From: Fulvia fulva
Taxonomy: Eukaryota; Ascomycota; Dothideomycetes; Mycosphaerellales; Mycosphaerellaceae
DNA length: 64,000 nt
Direction: 5' to 3'
Assembly (NCBI RefSeq): GCF_020509005.1
Contig: NC_063016.1
Span: forward strand, 3,906,001-3,970,000
Shown: positions 21,949-33,392 of the stretch, piece by piece
Layout: each line of letters begins with the position of its first letter
How positions within the stretch are numbered: position 1 is the stretch's first letter
Program-made: the position numbers and the translations under genes
The notes under the pieces: model-generated
Database searches by the model: none
The model's input: the letters and a program-made list of their open reading frames with translations, nothing else
What the model was told of the DNA's origin: nothing

Positions 21949-22575
21949 AGCTACAGAGAAAGCTTAGTGAAAAGCAGCAAGGTTCTCTAAGAGGTCCATT
22001 GCTTCTCCCACTTCAGTGGTTAGTTCGGGCTTAGGGACCATGGATTTTGGGGCTTTCTGTTTCATGTCATAGCCCTCAACATCATAGTCAGCCTTTCTCT
22101 TTCCAAGGGATGATTTAGGGACCGTCACTTGTGACCTAGTAACGTCTATTTCCTAGGGATCTAGGGAGCTTCTCTCAATTGGCTGATCGATTTTCTGAAA
22201 TTCCCCTACGTTCTCCGGAGGCTAGGGAAGTTACACAAACAGCTTTCTCGGCTAAGCGACTTTAGGGCTCTCAATTGGCTGATCTATTTCGGGGGGGCTC
22301 TGATGGACGCCTGATTAGTAGGTAGATTGTCCTAAGGATACGTTCTTCCTCGGCCTTCCTAAGGGCTTCCTAGCTAGTGTACTGCTTAGTAGATTCAATG
22401 TTGGAACATTGAGACCCATATCACCTCCAGGCTGGTCCTCAAAGAAGTCTACATGTGTGTGTTGTTTAACAGCTCTCATGTCTGGTTCCTAAAAGAGCCA
22501 GGCTTTAGCTGTGTTTTCAACATACCTAATAAACACTGCTTCTTTACCCCTATTCATTAGCTTGTCACTTCTTGC

Positions 22576-23184
22576 CTATTGAGGTTGGGATCTTGTGTCT
22601 ATATAGACAACAGCTTTGCATCCCCAAACTTTCAAATGGTTGATGGTCGGTTTGATACCATCAAAAGCCTCATCTGGTGAAACCTTGAACCTATCGTAAT
22701 CTGGGCCATTTGGCAGTTTGTTCCTTATATAAGTTTGGGCCTCTAGTGCTTCAGGCCAAAATTCAACCGGCATTTTAGCCTCTTCAAGCATTGCCCTTAT
22801 AGAGTCCTCTGAGGTTTGTATTGACCTCTCAACTAGTCCATTCTGTAGAGAGTTGTATGCCTCAGTCGGCTCGAGCCCAATCCCCAAATCCTTCTCCCAC
22901 TGCTTCACTAATGCAATAAGTTCTTTTGCATTGTCAAGTCTTACTGCTTTCAGCTGCGCTGATGATTTCCTCTCTGCTTTGATCTTCCAGTTCTAGAGAG
23001 CAACTGGAGCATCTTCTCTTTTCCTAAGAGGAAAGGTCCACTTCTTCCTAGAGAAGTTGTCAACAATCTCAAGCCAGTATTTGAATCCTAGTCTTGAGAT
23101 TGGTAGTGGGCCACATATGTCAATAGATACAAGGGCAAGTCTTTTAGGTCTTCTCTCTGTAACTTTGCCTTTGTACTTCTTCAT
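22576..23184 (-). pseudogene. copia-Y integrase, two open pieces split by TAG
   Basis: Pieces at 23184-22993 and 22908-22576 show SIDICGPLP (first catalytic Asp), RLDNAKELI (second Asp) and NGLVERSIQ (Glu), followed by the FWPEALEAQTYIRNKLP block. A TAG separates the pieces. Downstream a RIP-like patch (about 22140-22500) breaks the link to RT. It belongs to the retroviral-type integrase core of Ty1/copia. Confidence 0.8.
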
Positions 23185-23535
23185 CTTTGCTATTGAGCAT
23201 ACTCTGCACTAGTGAAAGCTATCCTTAGGGATAGGAATGGGTTCTTTCAAGTCTGTTACCTTATGAAGATTCTGGAGCAAATTCTTCCCAAAGTGTGCAA
23301 ATCTTCTATGCCAAAGCTCCTACTGCTTCAGGTCGGTCTCTGATTGAGCAGTCACAAAGGCATTCTCCATTAGTGGTGCACATGATGAGTAATGTGCCCG
23401 TTCTTATAGGAGAGGAGAAATCTCATCAACGAATGGAACCCCCCCAAGGAGCTTTGTCTGGACAACAGTCTCACCAGAGGGGGAAACAAGAGAAAATGAT
23501 GGAGGTTACACACCAAACTGCTTGCTAAACTGGTT

Positions 23536-23829
23536 CTATGAAACCAGGTTCACTCCTAGCTTGGGTACAAGCAGGACATCTTCCAACACAACTTTTCTGC
23601 CAGCTCTCCCACTCATCTCTACATTCCTAATATGAGTGGCCAATAAAAACCCACCTCCCACTTTGATCCATTTCTTCCTTATCAAGGGAGTCATAGATCT
23701 AAAGAGGCAGCTTTGGTCAGTCATATAGGATGAAGCACAGGAGTCAAGTAACCACTCTGACGAGGGGAACTTGCCTTGGACTTCTGCAGTTGAGTGAGCC
23801 ACTTCATCATACTCATCATCATCAGACAT
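23536..23829 (-). pseudogene. copia-Y protease region with altered DSGA motif
   Basis: This frame contains WLLDSCASSYMTD where copia proteases have WxLDSGAxxHxT: the catalytic Asp is kept, but Gly is Cys and His is Tyr. The same Cys is readable in the plus-oriented copia-R copy near 48430, so it is a family trait rather than damage. TAG stops bound the segment on both sides. Confidence 0.7.
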
Positions 23830-24066
23830 TGTCTCTGGGGATGAGCTGCATAGTGACTCTTGGGCGGAGAAACCTTTTCCAGTCTTCTTTGCTTTAGAGG
23901 TATAAGACTAGGCCTGGTTCTTCTGGAGTGACAGCATGTCAGAGCTGAGTTTCTTCACCATTTTCTTAAGTTCTTCCATAGAGGACTTCTCTCTTGGTGT
24001 TCTCCTTGAAGTGGGTGGTGGAGTTCTCTTCTTCTTGACATGTGTTGTATTCTAGGAAGATGGTAG

Positions 24067-24894
24067 TTAGGAATGAGATCTAAGGACCTTTCTTGCCTCA
24101 GGCAAACTAGGGCAGTCCTTGATTAGATGATCCTTCTCACAGAGAAGGCAGGAGAGTGGTCTTGCTAGACCTAAGGGCTTGACCCAGGTGGCTGCTATGC
24201 CATACTCAGCCTTAGAGGGATCCAACCTGGCTTCTTGAGCTTCAAGGATCTTTAAGGTCCTTTTATGATCCATCTTTGGCTGAGCCATGATAGTATCCCT
24301 GGCTACATGGTAGTCAGGTGGTAGTGAGCTTAAGAGCTGGGTCATCCTCACATCAGCTTTCCTGTAATGCTGACCCTCTAGGTCAACATCAGCAATCCTT
24401 TTTCCAAGAGAAACTAGGTGTGTCCATGCAGATCTGATGGTGAACTCTTCACTCATCTCAAAGGTCACAAATTGCTTTATGAGCTCATGTGCATAGGTTG
24501 GTAGCACCTGGCTATACTTGTTCCAGAGATACACCCACTTCTCAGCAGCTCTTCCAGATTCACATGAGCCCTCAAGCTCAAATTCATCTTCTTCTGTGAT
24601 CCTACTAAGGATACTGAAGTTGCATACTGCATTGTGTCTTGTCCATGTTGGCGTATTGAGGATCTCTTTGGTTGTAGCCTCTTCTTGGAGTTTTAGAGTC
24701 TTGCCCTTGATGTTGTCAAAAGACACTTCCATTAGGTCATCAATTGCAAAGAATGCTGATTGGCTCTCTATCTTGTATCTCTGAAGGTTGAACCATCTCT
24801 TCCAATTGTCCCTCCCAAGAATTGGGATTTTGCCTCCCTTCTCCTCTGTCTTCTCTTGGTATAGATCCATAATAAATTGGATGTAATGAAACAA
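24067..24894 (-). pseudogene. copia-Y Gag (275 aa) with atypical zinc knuckle
   Basis: A UBN2/Retrotran_gag-like protein: PILGRDNWKRWFNLQRYKI at the start, a LISLG-like helix (HLVSLGKRIADVD) and MTQLLSSLPPDYHVARDTI. The knuckle is CLLCEKDHLIKDC, with spacing C-x2-C-x3-H-x4-C, one residue short of the standard. The frame ends in TAG at 24067, probably a former CAG codon because the frame continues beyond in the same register. Confidence 0.75.
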
Positions 24895-25315
24895 GGTGTG
24901 TATGTTCCAAAGTGGTGGCTCAGATCCTGCTAAGGCTTCTGGTGTAGAATGGGAAAGTTCGTAGGTGTGGATACCAAGGCCTGCTTAGTAAAGTAAAGGA
25001 GCGGTGTGAGGTCTCGGGGCTAGGACACAGGTCTGTCTCTCCTAGCAGAGCTTCAAATGACTTACTTGAAGTCCTTCTTGATAGTATCTCGATGCAGTTC
25101 TGCCTATAGAGTATCTTCAAGGTATTGGCTTTGAGTAAGCCGTACAGAGTCCTTGTCTGGGTTACCTATCACTTAGTATCGAACTAAGCTCCTTGATAGG
25201 ATAGACGGGGTAGACTTCTGATTCCCAGATGTTTTCTGCTACGATAGCAAGGGATACAAGTAACCTGTACTGATATAGGTTGCTCTTATTCCTGCACAAA
25301 CCCGGGCTTATAACC
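24895..25315 (-). other. copia-Y leader between 5' LTR and gag
   Basis: Untranslated leader of about 420 bp with no clear ORF. It begins with the putative primer-binding sequence beside the 5' LTR. Confidence 0.5.
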
Positions 25316-25550
25316 TGTTGAACAGGTACGGGTGGATGGCAGCGGAGTGGAGTAAGAGATCAATCTTCAACTGACTAATAGCACGAGCATGTAGCAATAT
25401 ATCAGGAACCAATATGTTGATTGTGTTGGATGTCTATCTAAGCTAAAGGGGAGAGAAGGTATCTCCCTACAAGCTGAGTCATCGTGGATGCCTTAGGCTG
25501 CCAGATCACTTCCTGATTGTTGACTCCCTTTGAGATGCTACATCTTAACA
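25316..25550 (-). repeat. copia-Y 5' LTR (235 bp)
   Basis: TG...CA termini. The inner flank GGTTATAAGCCCGGGTTT (minus strand) is the likely primer-binding region; it is not a simple TGG-type tRNA 3'-end complement. Confidence 0.9.
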
Positions 25551-25555
25551 TATAG

Positions 25556-28246
25556 CTTTATATCCCTAGACGCGGAAATAGTCGACTAACGGTACTTAGC
25601 TAGTAAAGGCTTCTTCTAGTAAAAGAGTAATACTATTAACGATCGGACTATTAGGCAGTCTGTTTCTAATTATAGTCTATACTTATAAAGCTTCTAGCTA
25701 GAACTTAACTAGTATACTAGAGTCTTTAAGTATAGCCCGGACTATGTTCTTAGAGGCTTAAATTGACCTTTCTATAGGTCCATTTTAAAGGGAGTTATAG
25801 GCATTAGTTGTGTCTATCTAAGTACTAAACTCCTTCTCCTACTCTTTTAGTAAGGCGAGAATTTCCTTTATACTATTACTACGGATCGTAGATAGAAAGC
25901 ACCTTAACTACTATTCTACCTAGACCTTCTAATCTAGAGGGCTATAGGAGCGTCGCTCCTAGCCTTTTAAGGGATTACCTACTTCTTCCTAGAGAAATTA
26001 TCGATAATCTTAAGCCAATATTTATATCCTAGTCTAGAGACTACGCCCTAAAAAGGCCTATAGATATTAATAGAGACAAGGGCTAGCCTTTCTCCTTTTC
26101 TCTCTATAGTAGGTCCCTTAAACTTCCTTATATTAGTAAGGGAGCATACCTTATAACTTAGGTGTTTAGAAGGAATAGGGATAGGATCTTTCTTAGTAGT
26201 AACTCTTTAAAGGTTTCTTAGCAGTCCCTTACTAAGGTATATATATCTTCTATACTATAGCTCCTACTGATCTTCGGACTTAGTGTTAGCTATAGCGGTA
26301 CCGTTACGTTCTTAAGAGAGTATACTAGTATACTATAGCTTAAGAATTTCCGAGATCTAGTAGATAAACGGTACTTCTCCTCGAAGTTTAGTCTAGACAA
26401 CGGGTTTACTAGACAAGGATTTTAGGGTGAAACTAGGTAGTTAGATAGCAAACTGTTAGCTAAACTAATTCTACGAAACAAGACTAACTCTAAGGCCAGG
26501 AACAAACAGGACATTTTCTAAGACAATTTGCTTTCTAGAAGGACTACCTATTACTACACTTCCTATATATATAGCTTATAGATAGCTACCCCTAACCTTG
26601 ATCTACTTCCTCTTTTTAAGAGGCTTCAGTGCCCTAAATAGTGAATCTTAGTCAGTTATATATAATAAAGCATAAGAGTTAAGCAACTACTCGGACGAGG
26701 GGTACTTGCCTTTAGCTTCTATAGTAGAATAGGCAACCTTATTAACATTATCATCTTCTAATAGTATCTTAGAGTCTGATGCGTCTTCCTAGGTCGTATA
26801 GGCCCTTATAGGCTTCTTACTAGAGGAGGCCTTTGGCTTACGGCTCTCCTTTATCTGCTTTATAAGGTCCGTTATTACCTTAAGGACATTACGAAGGTTT
26901 AGTAACAATGACCTCCTACGAGGTAGTAACGGTTGTCACTTAGTAGGGTAGGTAACCCTAGCTAGTTTGTCCTTATTCCTAATAGCCTACTAAGCTATAG
27001 AAAGGTATAGGCACTTGCTTATAAAATGGTCACTACCGTAGAGATAGTACGTAAGCTTGCCCTAGAAACCCTTCTTAGCGAACATAGCTATCCCTTAATA
27101 AATCATTGATTCTTGCTTCTCTCTAAGAATCGTAAGAATGTCTTATAGTGAGATATTCACCTAGGTATCAATTGTATCGCAAATTGAGCTAAATGAGTCT
27201 AGTAGAGCTACTAAGAGTTACTAGATCTTTCTATCCTTAGTCTTAATATCTTAGAACTAAGGCGAGATTAAAACAGCCCTCCTTATAATTGAGCTAAGCT
27301 CCTACTAGGCGTCATCTATTGACTAGTCCTCTATTATCACGAAATTGGTATATTACTAAAGCAAACTTCTTCTAGTAGCGAGAAGTCTTCTCTTATATTT
27401 AGCTTTAGCCTATTCCTATAACTCCTTCGTATACCGGATCTCGTATATTATCTCTTAGTTAACTATCGACAGACAGATATACATCTTCTATAGGGCCGTT
27501 ATATTGTACCGTCTATACGATGTCTTCCTTATCGCTTAATCTAAAGGAAGGGATGACTCCGATAATATAGAGGGTGTCGCTATAGATAGGGTTGTAGCGG
27601 GAATGTCCGTAATAATGTCTTCGAGGACCTTGTTAATCTACTTTAATACTAGGTGTATTCTTATTAGCTTGAACTAAATTTCGTGGTTCTCTCTTATTAG
27701 AATAGGTGCTACTCTCTTTCTTAAGAACCTAGTCTCGTTCTCTATTTTTTATAAGTTAAGGGACAGGTTAGCTACCCTTAGGGAGAAGGATATATTCGGT
27801 CGTACGCGATCGGATCGAAATAGGATAAACCGAACGCGAGGTTAATAGCGGAGAGGATAGCTATCCGCCGGGAAGAGGAGGAAAGTCAAAGGATCGTATT
27901 AGTACTAAGACACTATAGCGTAACTCTCTTAGTAGAGGGGGTTTCTAAGACACTACGGCTCTCTTAGAATAAACAGTTAGTCGATACGAACGCGATGTCC
28001 GGAGAGCGACTCTTCTTAGTAAGCTCGCCTACTTGTCTAAGGTATTAGTATAGGCTCCCTAACTCGGAGTCTAATAGTACCTTACTAGGCTCTTTTACGT
28101 CTAATATATACCTATAGCACGGCTATAGCTTCCTATATAAGGCGGGTACGGCCTCTAGTCTACCTTCCTTTTGTTCTAAAGAGGAATAACTCTAATACGA
28201 CTTTGTCGAGGGTGAAATACCGAGTTACTAACTCGGGCTTATAACC
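25556..28246 (-). pseudogene. copia-R gag, protease and integrase, RIP-destroyed
   Basis: From right to left: leader and gag (about 28200-26900), a protease region still readable as LLNSYALLYITD (about 26690), then integrase up to the junction with the nested copia. Stops occur in all frames. The protease motif lacks the usual DSGA glycine, as in the younger copia. Confidence 0.7.
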
Positions 28247-28481
28247 TATTAAATAGGTACGGATTACGTAGCCGTAGAAGATAGGAATTATAGATTATAT
28301 AAATGAAGAAGGACCTAATAGGATAGCGTGTATCTATATATAGTATCGCTAGTTGATATAGATAGATACTAGGTGTCCGGATGTTTGCTAGCCTATAGGC
28401 TAGTAAACCCTAGTTACGTGATCTAGTTATATAATACACCCACACCTATATACTTGTTCTACGGCCTATATGTTCTTAACA
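28247..28481 (-). repeat. copia-R 5' LTR (235 bp)
   Basis: Partner of 17330-17564. The sequence beside it on the inner side (GGTTATAAGCCCG on the minus strand) is shared with the younger copia and is the likely primer-binding region. Confidence 0.85.
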
Positions 28482-28483
28482 TA

Positions 28484-28718
28484 TATTAAGATATAGTATC
28501 TTAAAGAGAGTTAATAACTAGGAAGTGATCTAGTAGCCTAAGGTATCTATAATTACTTAGCTTATAGGGAGATACCTTCTCTCCTATTTAGCTTAGATAG
28601 ATATCTAACATAATTAATATATTAGTTCCTAATATATTACTATATACTTGTACTATTAGTTAGTTAAAGATTAATCTCTTACTCTACTCCGCTACTATTA
28701 ATCTGTACCTATTTAACA
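28484..28718 (+). repeat. RIP-mutated LTR of the copia-Y family in plus orientation (apparently solo)
   Basis: Exactly 235 bp and alignable end to end with the reverse complement of the copia-Y LTR, nearly every CA/TG having become TA. No copia interior follows it. copia-R inserted at its very edge, its TATAT duplication covering the first bases of this LTR. Confidence 0.8.
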
Positions 28719-28969
28719 TTCTTCTTATTAGTATTCTATTAAGGCTCCTTAACGATATATAGCAACTCGCAGAGGAGCTAGATATTCTCGTACTATACGA
28801 AATACTTAATAATTACTATACATTAAGGCGTAAGGTCCTTAATAATCTTCTAAGTAGCGGTACTAGGCTCCTTCGATTACTACGGCTTCTAAGGTATATT
28901 ATTAGGGCTATTATCGGTAGATAGGCTCTATAATCCTTTAGTAGCTCTATCTATATTAATGTTACGGGC
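28719..28969. repeat. RIP-mutated DNA, unassigned
   Basis: TA-rich stretch with no recognisable motif and no coding frame. Confidence 0.4.
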
Positions 28970-29148
28970 GAGGGGGCTATATTATAGTTAGATAAAGATA
29001 TATATAGTTACGCGAGCTATCTAAGAGGTCTAAGGGAAGGCGAATAGATAAAGGAGTCGGAAGGGCGCTAGCGCGCGGAGTTACGGCCGATAATGTCGAT
29101 ATATTACGGGGTAGTACGTAAAGTAAGTAAAAGGGCTATCTCGTAATA
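28970..29148 (-). repeat. LTR remnant of another Ty3-type element
   Basis: Begins TGTTACGGGCG and ends CTCGTAATA. It is followed on its right by GTACCCCCCCTCC, which on the minus strand is a polypurine tract directly before the LTR, exactly as in the adjacent gypsy-A. No second LTR was found; only about 90 bp of interior remains before gypsy-A. Confidence 0.55.
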
Positions 29149-29241
29149 GTACCCCCCCTCCTTAAAGAAGGAGCTCCTATAACGTTACTACTACGTTTAG
29201 TACTCGAAGCGTATAGTAGACTATTACTAGTATAACTATTA

Positions 29242-29388
29242 TATTACGGGTAGTGATCTATAAGATAGTATAGGGTTACCGTAAAACAAGCGTTGTTCGG
29301 TAAGGCTACGAAAGAGAAGCGCGAAGCGCGCGAGATATATAAGGAAGCGCTAAGGCGCGCGACGTTACGGTAGTAGTGAACCGTAATA
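29242..29388 (-). repeat. gypsy-A 3' LTR (147 bp)
   Basis: TATTACGG...CGTAATA, derived from TGTTACGG...CGTAACA by RIP. It is followed by GTACCCCCTCC, the complement of the polypurine tract. Confidence 0.85.
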
Positions 29389-30452
29389 GTACCCCCTCCT
29401 TTAGATCGCTATTCGTCCTCGGACGGCTCTGTCTCTATAGTAGTATATCTACGAAAACTATATTATCCTCTAGTCTACCTTATTTAGCTTAAGCATCCTC
29501 TAAACCCTTAATATCCTCCTTACTATCGATCACTATATCCGTCGAGCGGCTAAGCTAGTACGGCTATATAGAGGCTTAGGGTATATAGCGACATCCTTGT
29601 TCTAACGCTTATTATAGAGACTTCTATCCGTTATTATCTTTATAGAAGTAGGTATACGCGGTTCTATAGTAGCCCTAGCGTATTAAGTATCCGAGCCTAT
29701 ATCTATAGCGTTCGTTTCTATAGAGCTTTATAGGTTAACTATAGGCGTATCGACGGCGGCTATAGGATGAAACTCTATCGTACTCGTATTAAGTCTTGTC
29801 GAGCGGCGTAACGTCCTTACTTATAGCTTAGACGCCGTTACGGGCGTATTAGTTTACGGTATAACTACCGGTATAGACGTACTCGCGTTCTCCGTAGGTA
29901 ACTACCTAGACTTAGTATAAGATCGTAGTATACTAGTAACTCGGTCCTTATTAGGTACCTAGTCGTACGGCGGCTTAAAGTCGGCGGGTATAGACTTCGT
30001 CGGAAAGTTATAGTAGAAGTCTATAATAGAGGCGGCTACTCCTACTAATACTTCTAGTAGCTCCTAGCTCGGCTCGCGGTATCCTTTCTACTTAACTAGG
30101 TACTTATACTCGTCTTACTTCGGTAGTAAGTGTTTTAGTAGTCTTCCCTTTAGCTTGAAATATTTCCTATCGAGTATATCCTCTACGAAGTACTCTTCGG
30201 ATATTTCGCCGTCGTCGTCGCGGGTGATCTCGATTAGAGGCGGCGGTACTAGGATCTGTCTAGGTTCGGGGTTATTAGTAGCTAGTTATAGGAGCGAGGC
30301 GTAGAAAGTGTTATAGAGATTGCCTAACTAATCGGGTATTATAACGCGGTAAGCATTTTAATACGGGAGTGCTACGGTGATCTCGTACGGCCCTACGTTC
30401 TTAATGTCGAGCTTCTTAGACGGGCGTATTGTTGACTAGTTAGTAGTATTAG

Positions 30453-31096
30453 ATAGATAGATTTGTTATTCCCCTATTCTAGGACCCTATCCGGCCTATA
30501 TAGGTATATATCTATTGTTATGTATAAAGGGAAACCCGAATAGGTAAAAACCCTTCCCGCCCCCGACTACTCCTTATCTAGTTTAGCTTTCCCTCTAAAC
30601 GTACGTAGTCTATGTCACTACCCCGTTAGCCCCCGCTCCTAGCCGGTCTCGTCGCGCTACGTCGTGTCCTCTCTTCCTATACTACTCCTACTAGGCGGTA
30701 CTGTTCTAGCTAGCCCTTCTCTAGTATCTAGTTCGTAATGCGCCGTAGGTCCTTAGCGTTATTAAGAAGTGCCCTAATCGTCCGGTTCCTCGCCTTTACT
30801 ATCTACTCCCCCCTTCCTAGCGACTACCTCGGATAGACGAGGGGTACGTGCCGTACGTTCTAGGAGCGATAGCCGTAGGGGTAGCTAGTATTTGTGTATC
30901 CTAGAACCTTTCTCTATAATAGGTACCCCTAGAGGCCGATGTGTTCGCTTCGTAGTTAGGTTGCTATACTACTCTATGCCCTCGTAAGGCGGTAGTAGAT
31001 AAGCTTCGGGGGGTGCTTAACCGCGGATTTTGTAGCTGACTATTCCTTAGGTTGTCCCGCTAGCTAAGGGCGTCCACTATGCCCTACAACCTAGAA
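30453..31096 (-). mobile_element. RIP-mutated, 5'-truncated LINE fragment inside gypsy-A integrase
   Basis: Flanked by a 13-bp duplication TTAGTAGTATTAG (30440-30452, 31097-31109). Its 3' end carries an AGATAGATAG tail and the conserved hairpin (30527-30555). The rest corresponds to the LINE ORF2 C-terminus and 3' UTR. Removing it restores the gypsy-A frame DEVYTNT...RPSKKLD. Confidence 0.8.
30527..30555 (-). other. 3' UTR hairpin of the LINE, copy 3
   Basis: AAGGG pairs with CCCTT and ACC with GGT, against AGGGG/CCCCT in the other two copies. The changed outer pair is compensated on both sides. Confidence 0.65.
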
Positions 31097-33185
31097 TTAG
31101 TAGTATTAGTATAAACTTCGTCGCCGATGTTATAATTTAGAGGTAGCTAGCGATATACGTTTATAAAATCTACTTATAACGCTTAGGCTAACATAATTTC
31201 TTACCTTAGATATACGTATATCTAGTTTATACGCTTAGTAAACGTATTCGTAGATTCTGTATCGAGTCGTTACTTATAGGGCATGAGCTTTATAGGGGTA
31301 GTTAGACTAGTATCCGTAAATTCTATATTACGACCGGTATTAGCGTAGAAGAGTAACACTCTAGTAGTAGCTAATATATAATTGTTAGTAGCAAACTCGG
31401 TAAGTAGTAACTAATCAACCTAATCATCTTAGGCGTAGTTAATATAGGCCCTAAGGTAACGTTCTATAACCTTATTTATGTTTTTAGACTATCTATCGGA
31501 TTCTAGGTAAAAGGCCGTCGACAGTCGTTATTAAATACCGAGTAGGGAGCGAACTCGTCTCTAGAACGTAGACGTCTACTAGGAGCCCCGATCCGAGACG
31601 ATACTCTTAGGAATACTATAACGTACGAAGATATAGCGGATAAAGATATATACGATATATAGGGCGTCTATCTATAGTACTAGGATTAGGTGTCTCTCCT
31701 TATTAAGCCTGTCCGTAACTATAAGGACGTTCTTATACGTTTATCTATTGGTTAAGCTCTTACTTACGGGCAAATCTATAACGAAGTTAATAGCGATATC
31801 CTCCTATACTCCGAAGGGTACCGGTAATAGTATAAGGAGGCCCTAATACTACTAATTTAACGGAACCGTTATTCTATATATAACATAATTACGGACGAAT
31901 CTCTTAATCGTTTATACTATACGTAGCTAGCGGTAGTATCTACTAATCAACTCGAACGTCTTTTTACGGCCGGGATGCCTAGCCGCGGGTATATCGTAGA
32001 AACGTTTCGTAATTAGAGTATAAAGTTCTACTACGGTAGTAACTTCTAGGACAAATAAGCTATATCCTCCGTAGGCGTTCTTTATATAGATTATACTATC
32101 TTCTACTTTAGACGGACGATTGTCGATCTTATGTTTACGTAATAGGGGTACTTACTAGTTCTAGGATAGCTATTATATAGTAGCCTAAACGGTCTCTTCG
32201 TTATATAGAGCCTTGACTTATATAAGTAAATCCTACTATACTACCTACTACGCTACCTCCCCCTCCCGTAGCTCGCTTAAATTAAGCTTAATATCGAGGC
32301 GAGCGGGCGGTAGGATGACCTAGCTCTAATGCTATAGACGTAGATCGCTTAGATCCGACGGTAGATCTTACGATCGTCTAGTAAGACTATTAGGCTTTAT
32401 ACCCTATATACCTAGACGATAGGTAATTTTGAATACAAACTGTACTAGGAACTATACCTAGCGTACCTACCGTCTATTAAGTTGTTTCGTACTTATAAAG
32501 TATTCTAGGTTCTTATAATCGGAGTAGATAATAACGGGATTATTGTCTATATCCTTCGTATTCTCGAAATCGGTATCTATATTATCGTCTAAGTTAACGG
32601 TAAGCTTAGGTCTCTATTCTTCGAAGGCGAGGACGATAGCTAATAGTTCTTTATCGTAAATCTCGTAGTTATACTCCTATAGTAACATCTTCTTAGATAT
32701 ATATACTACCGGTCTCTAGACGTCTCCGTGTTTCTATAAAATTACTACCGTAGTAACGAAGTCTAAGGCATCTATTTCGACTATAGTTTCTAACCCTAGT
32801 ACGAAGTATACGAGTACCGTGTCCGTTAAGAATGTATCTTTTAATCCTTAGAAGGCTACTTCGTATTCTATTATCTAAACGAATAGTATCGGCTTACTAT
32901 TCTTACTAGTCTTTATTAAATTCGTAAGGGGTATATAGATTTTAGAGCAGTTCTATATAAACCTTCGATAGAAGTTTCCGAACCTAAGGAATGCTTATAC
33001 ATCCTTTAGGCATATTAGAGTAAGCTAGTTCTTAACTACGTCGACCTTTTCTAGGTCTATACGGATACCGTCGACTCCTATAATAATACTAAGGTACTTC
33101 GTCTCTGTTTAGTAGAACTCGCATTTGTCGATATCTAATTATAGGCCGGCTTTACGTATACGCTATAGCACTTTACGTACGTATT

Positions 33186-33211
33186 ATATAGATAGATAGA
33201 TAGATAGATAT
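33186..33211 (-). repeat. Tetranucleotide tail (TATC)n at the LINE 3' end
   Basis: Five to six GATA/TATC units in place of a poly(A) tail. A similar short run occurs at 30450-30462. It marks the 3' terminus used for target-primed reverse transcription. Confidence 0.75.
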
Positions 33212-33276
33212 TTCATTAAGCTGTTGTAGTGCCCTTTGGCCTATGCAGCTATGCTATCTTGTTTTTGTATATATAG

Positions 33277-33304
33277 AGGGGAAACCGTGTTGGTGAAAAC
33301 CCCT
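33277..33304 (-). other. 3' UTR hairpin of the LINE, copy 2
   Basis: AGGGG/CCCCT outer stem and ACC/GGT inner stem separated by A-rich internal loops, 86 nt or more from the LINE 3' end. Conserved in the other two copies despite their RIP mutation. Confidence 0.7.
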
Positions 33305-33392
33305 CCTCCTTCCCGCCTGTCTTTTCCTCCTCGTTGTCGTCTTAAATTTCCCTTGTTAGGGGTACGCTAGTGTCATGGGCCTGCCCTGATGA

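Larger units (their letters stand above)
19939..25550 (-). mobile_element. Younger Ty1/copia element (copia-Y), lightly RIP-mutated
   Basis: LTRs at 19939-20173 and 25316-25550 (235 bp each, TGTTG...TAACA) and a perfect TATAG duplication (19934-19938, 25551-25555). The few LTR differences I see are all C-to-T or G-to-A in CpA/TpG. The interior encodes, right to left, gag, protease, integrase and RT-RNase H in one original reading frame, now cut by TAG codons. A heavily altered patch lies at about 22140-22390. It is inserted in copia-R integrase, hence younger than it. Confidence 0.92.
17330..28481 (-). mobile_element. RIP-mutated Ty1/copia element (copia-R), split by a younger copia
   Basis: Both LTRs are 235 bp (17330-17564 and 28247-28481), starting TATTAAATAGG (RIP-altered from TGTT...) and ending TTAACA, with a perfect TATAT duplication outside (17325-17329, 28482-28486). 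The interior reads leftward: gag, protease and integrase at 28246-25556, RT and RNase H at 19933-17565. The younger copia (19939-25550) sits in the integrase C-terminal part, where the KVWGCKAVVYID-type motif is split. A second copy, in inverse orientation, is at 47065-52152. Confidence 0.85.
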
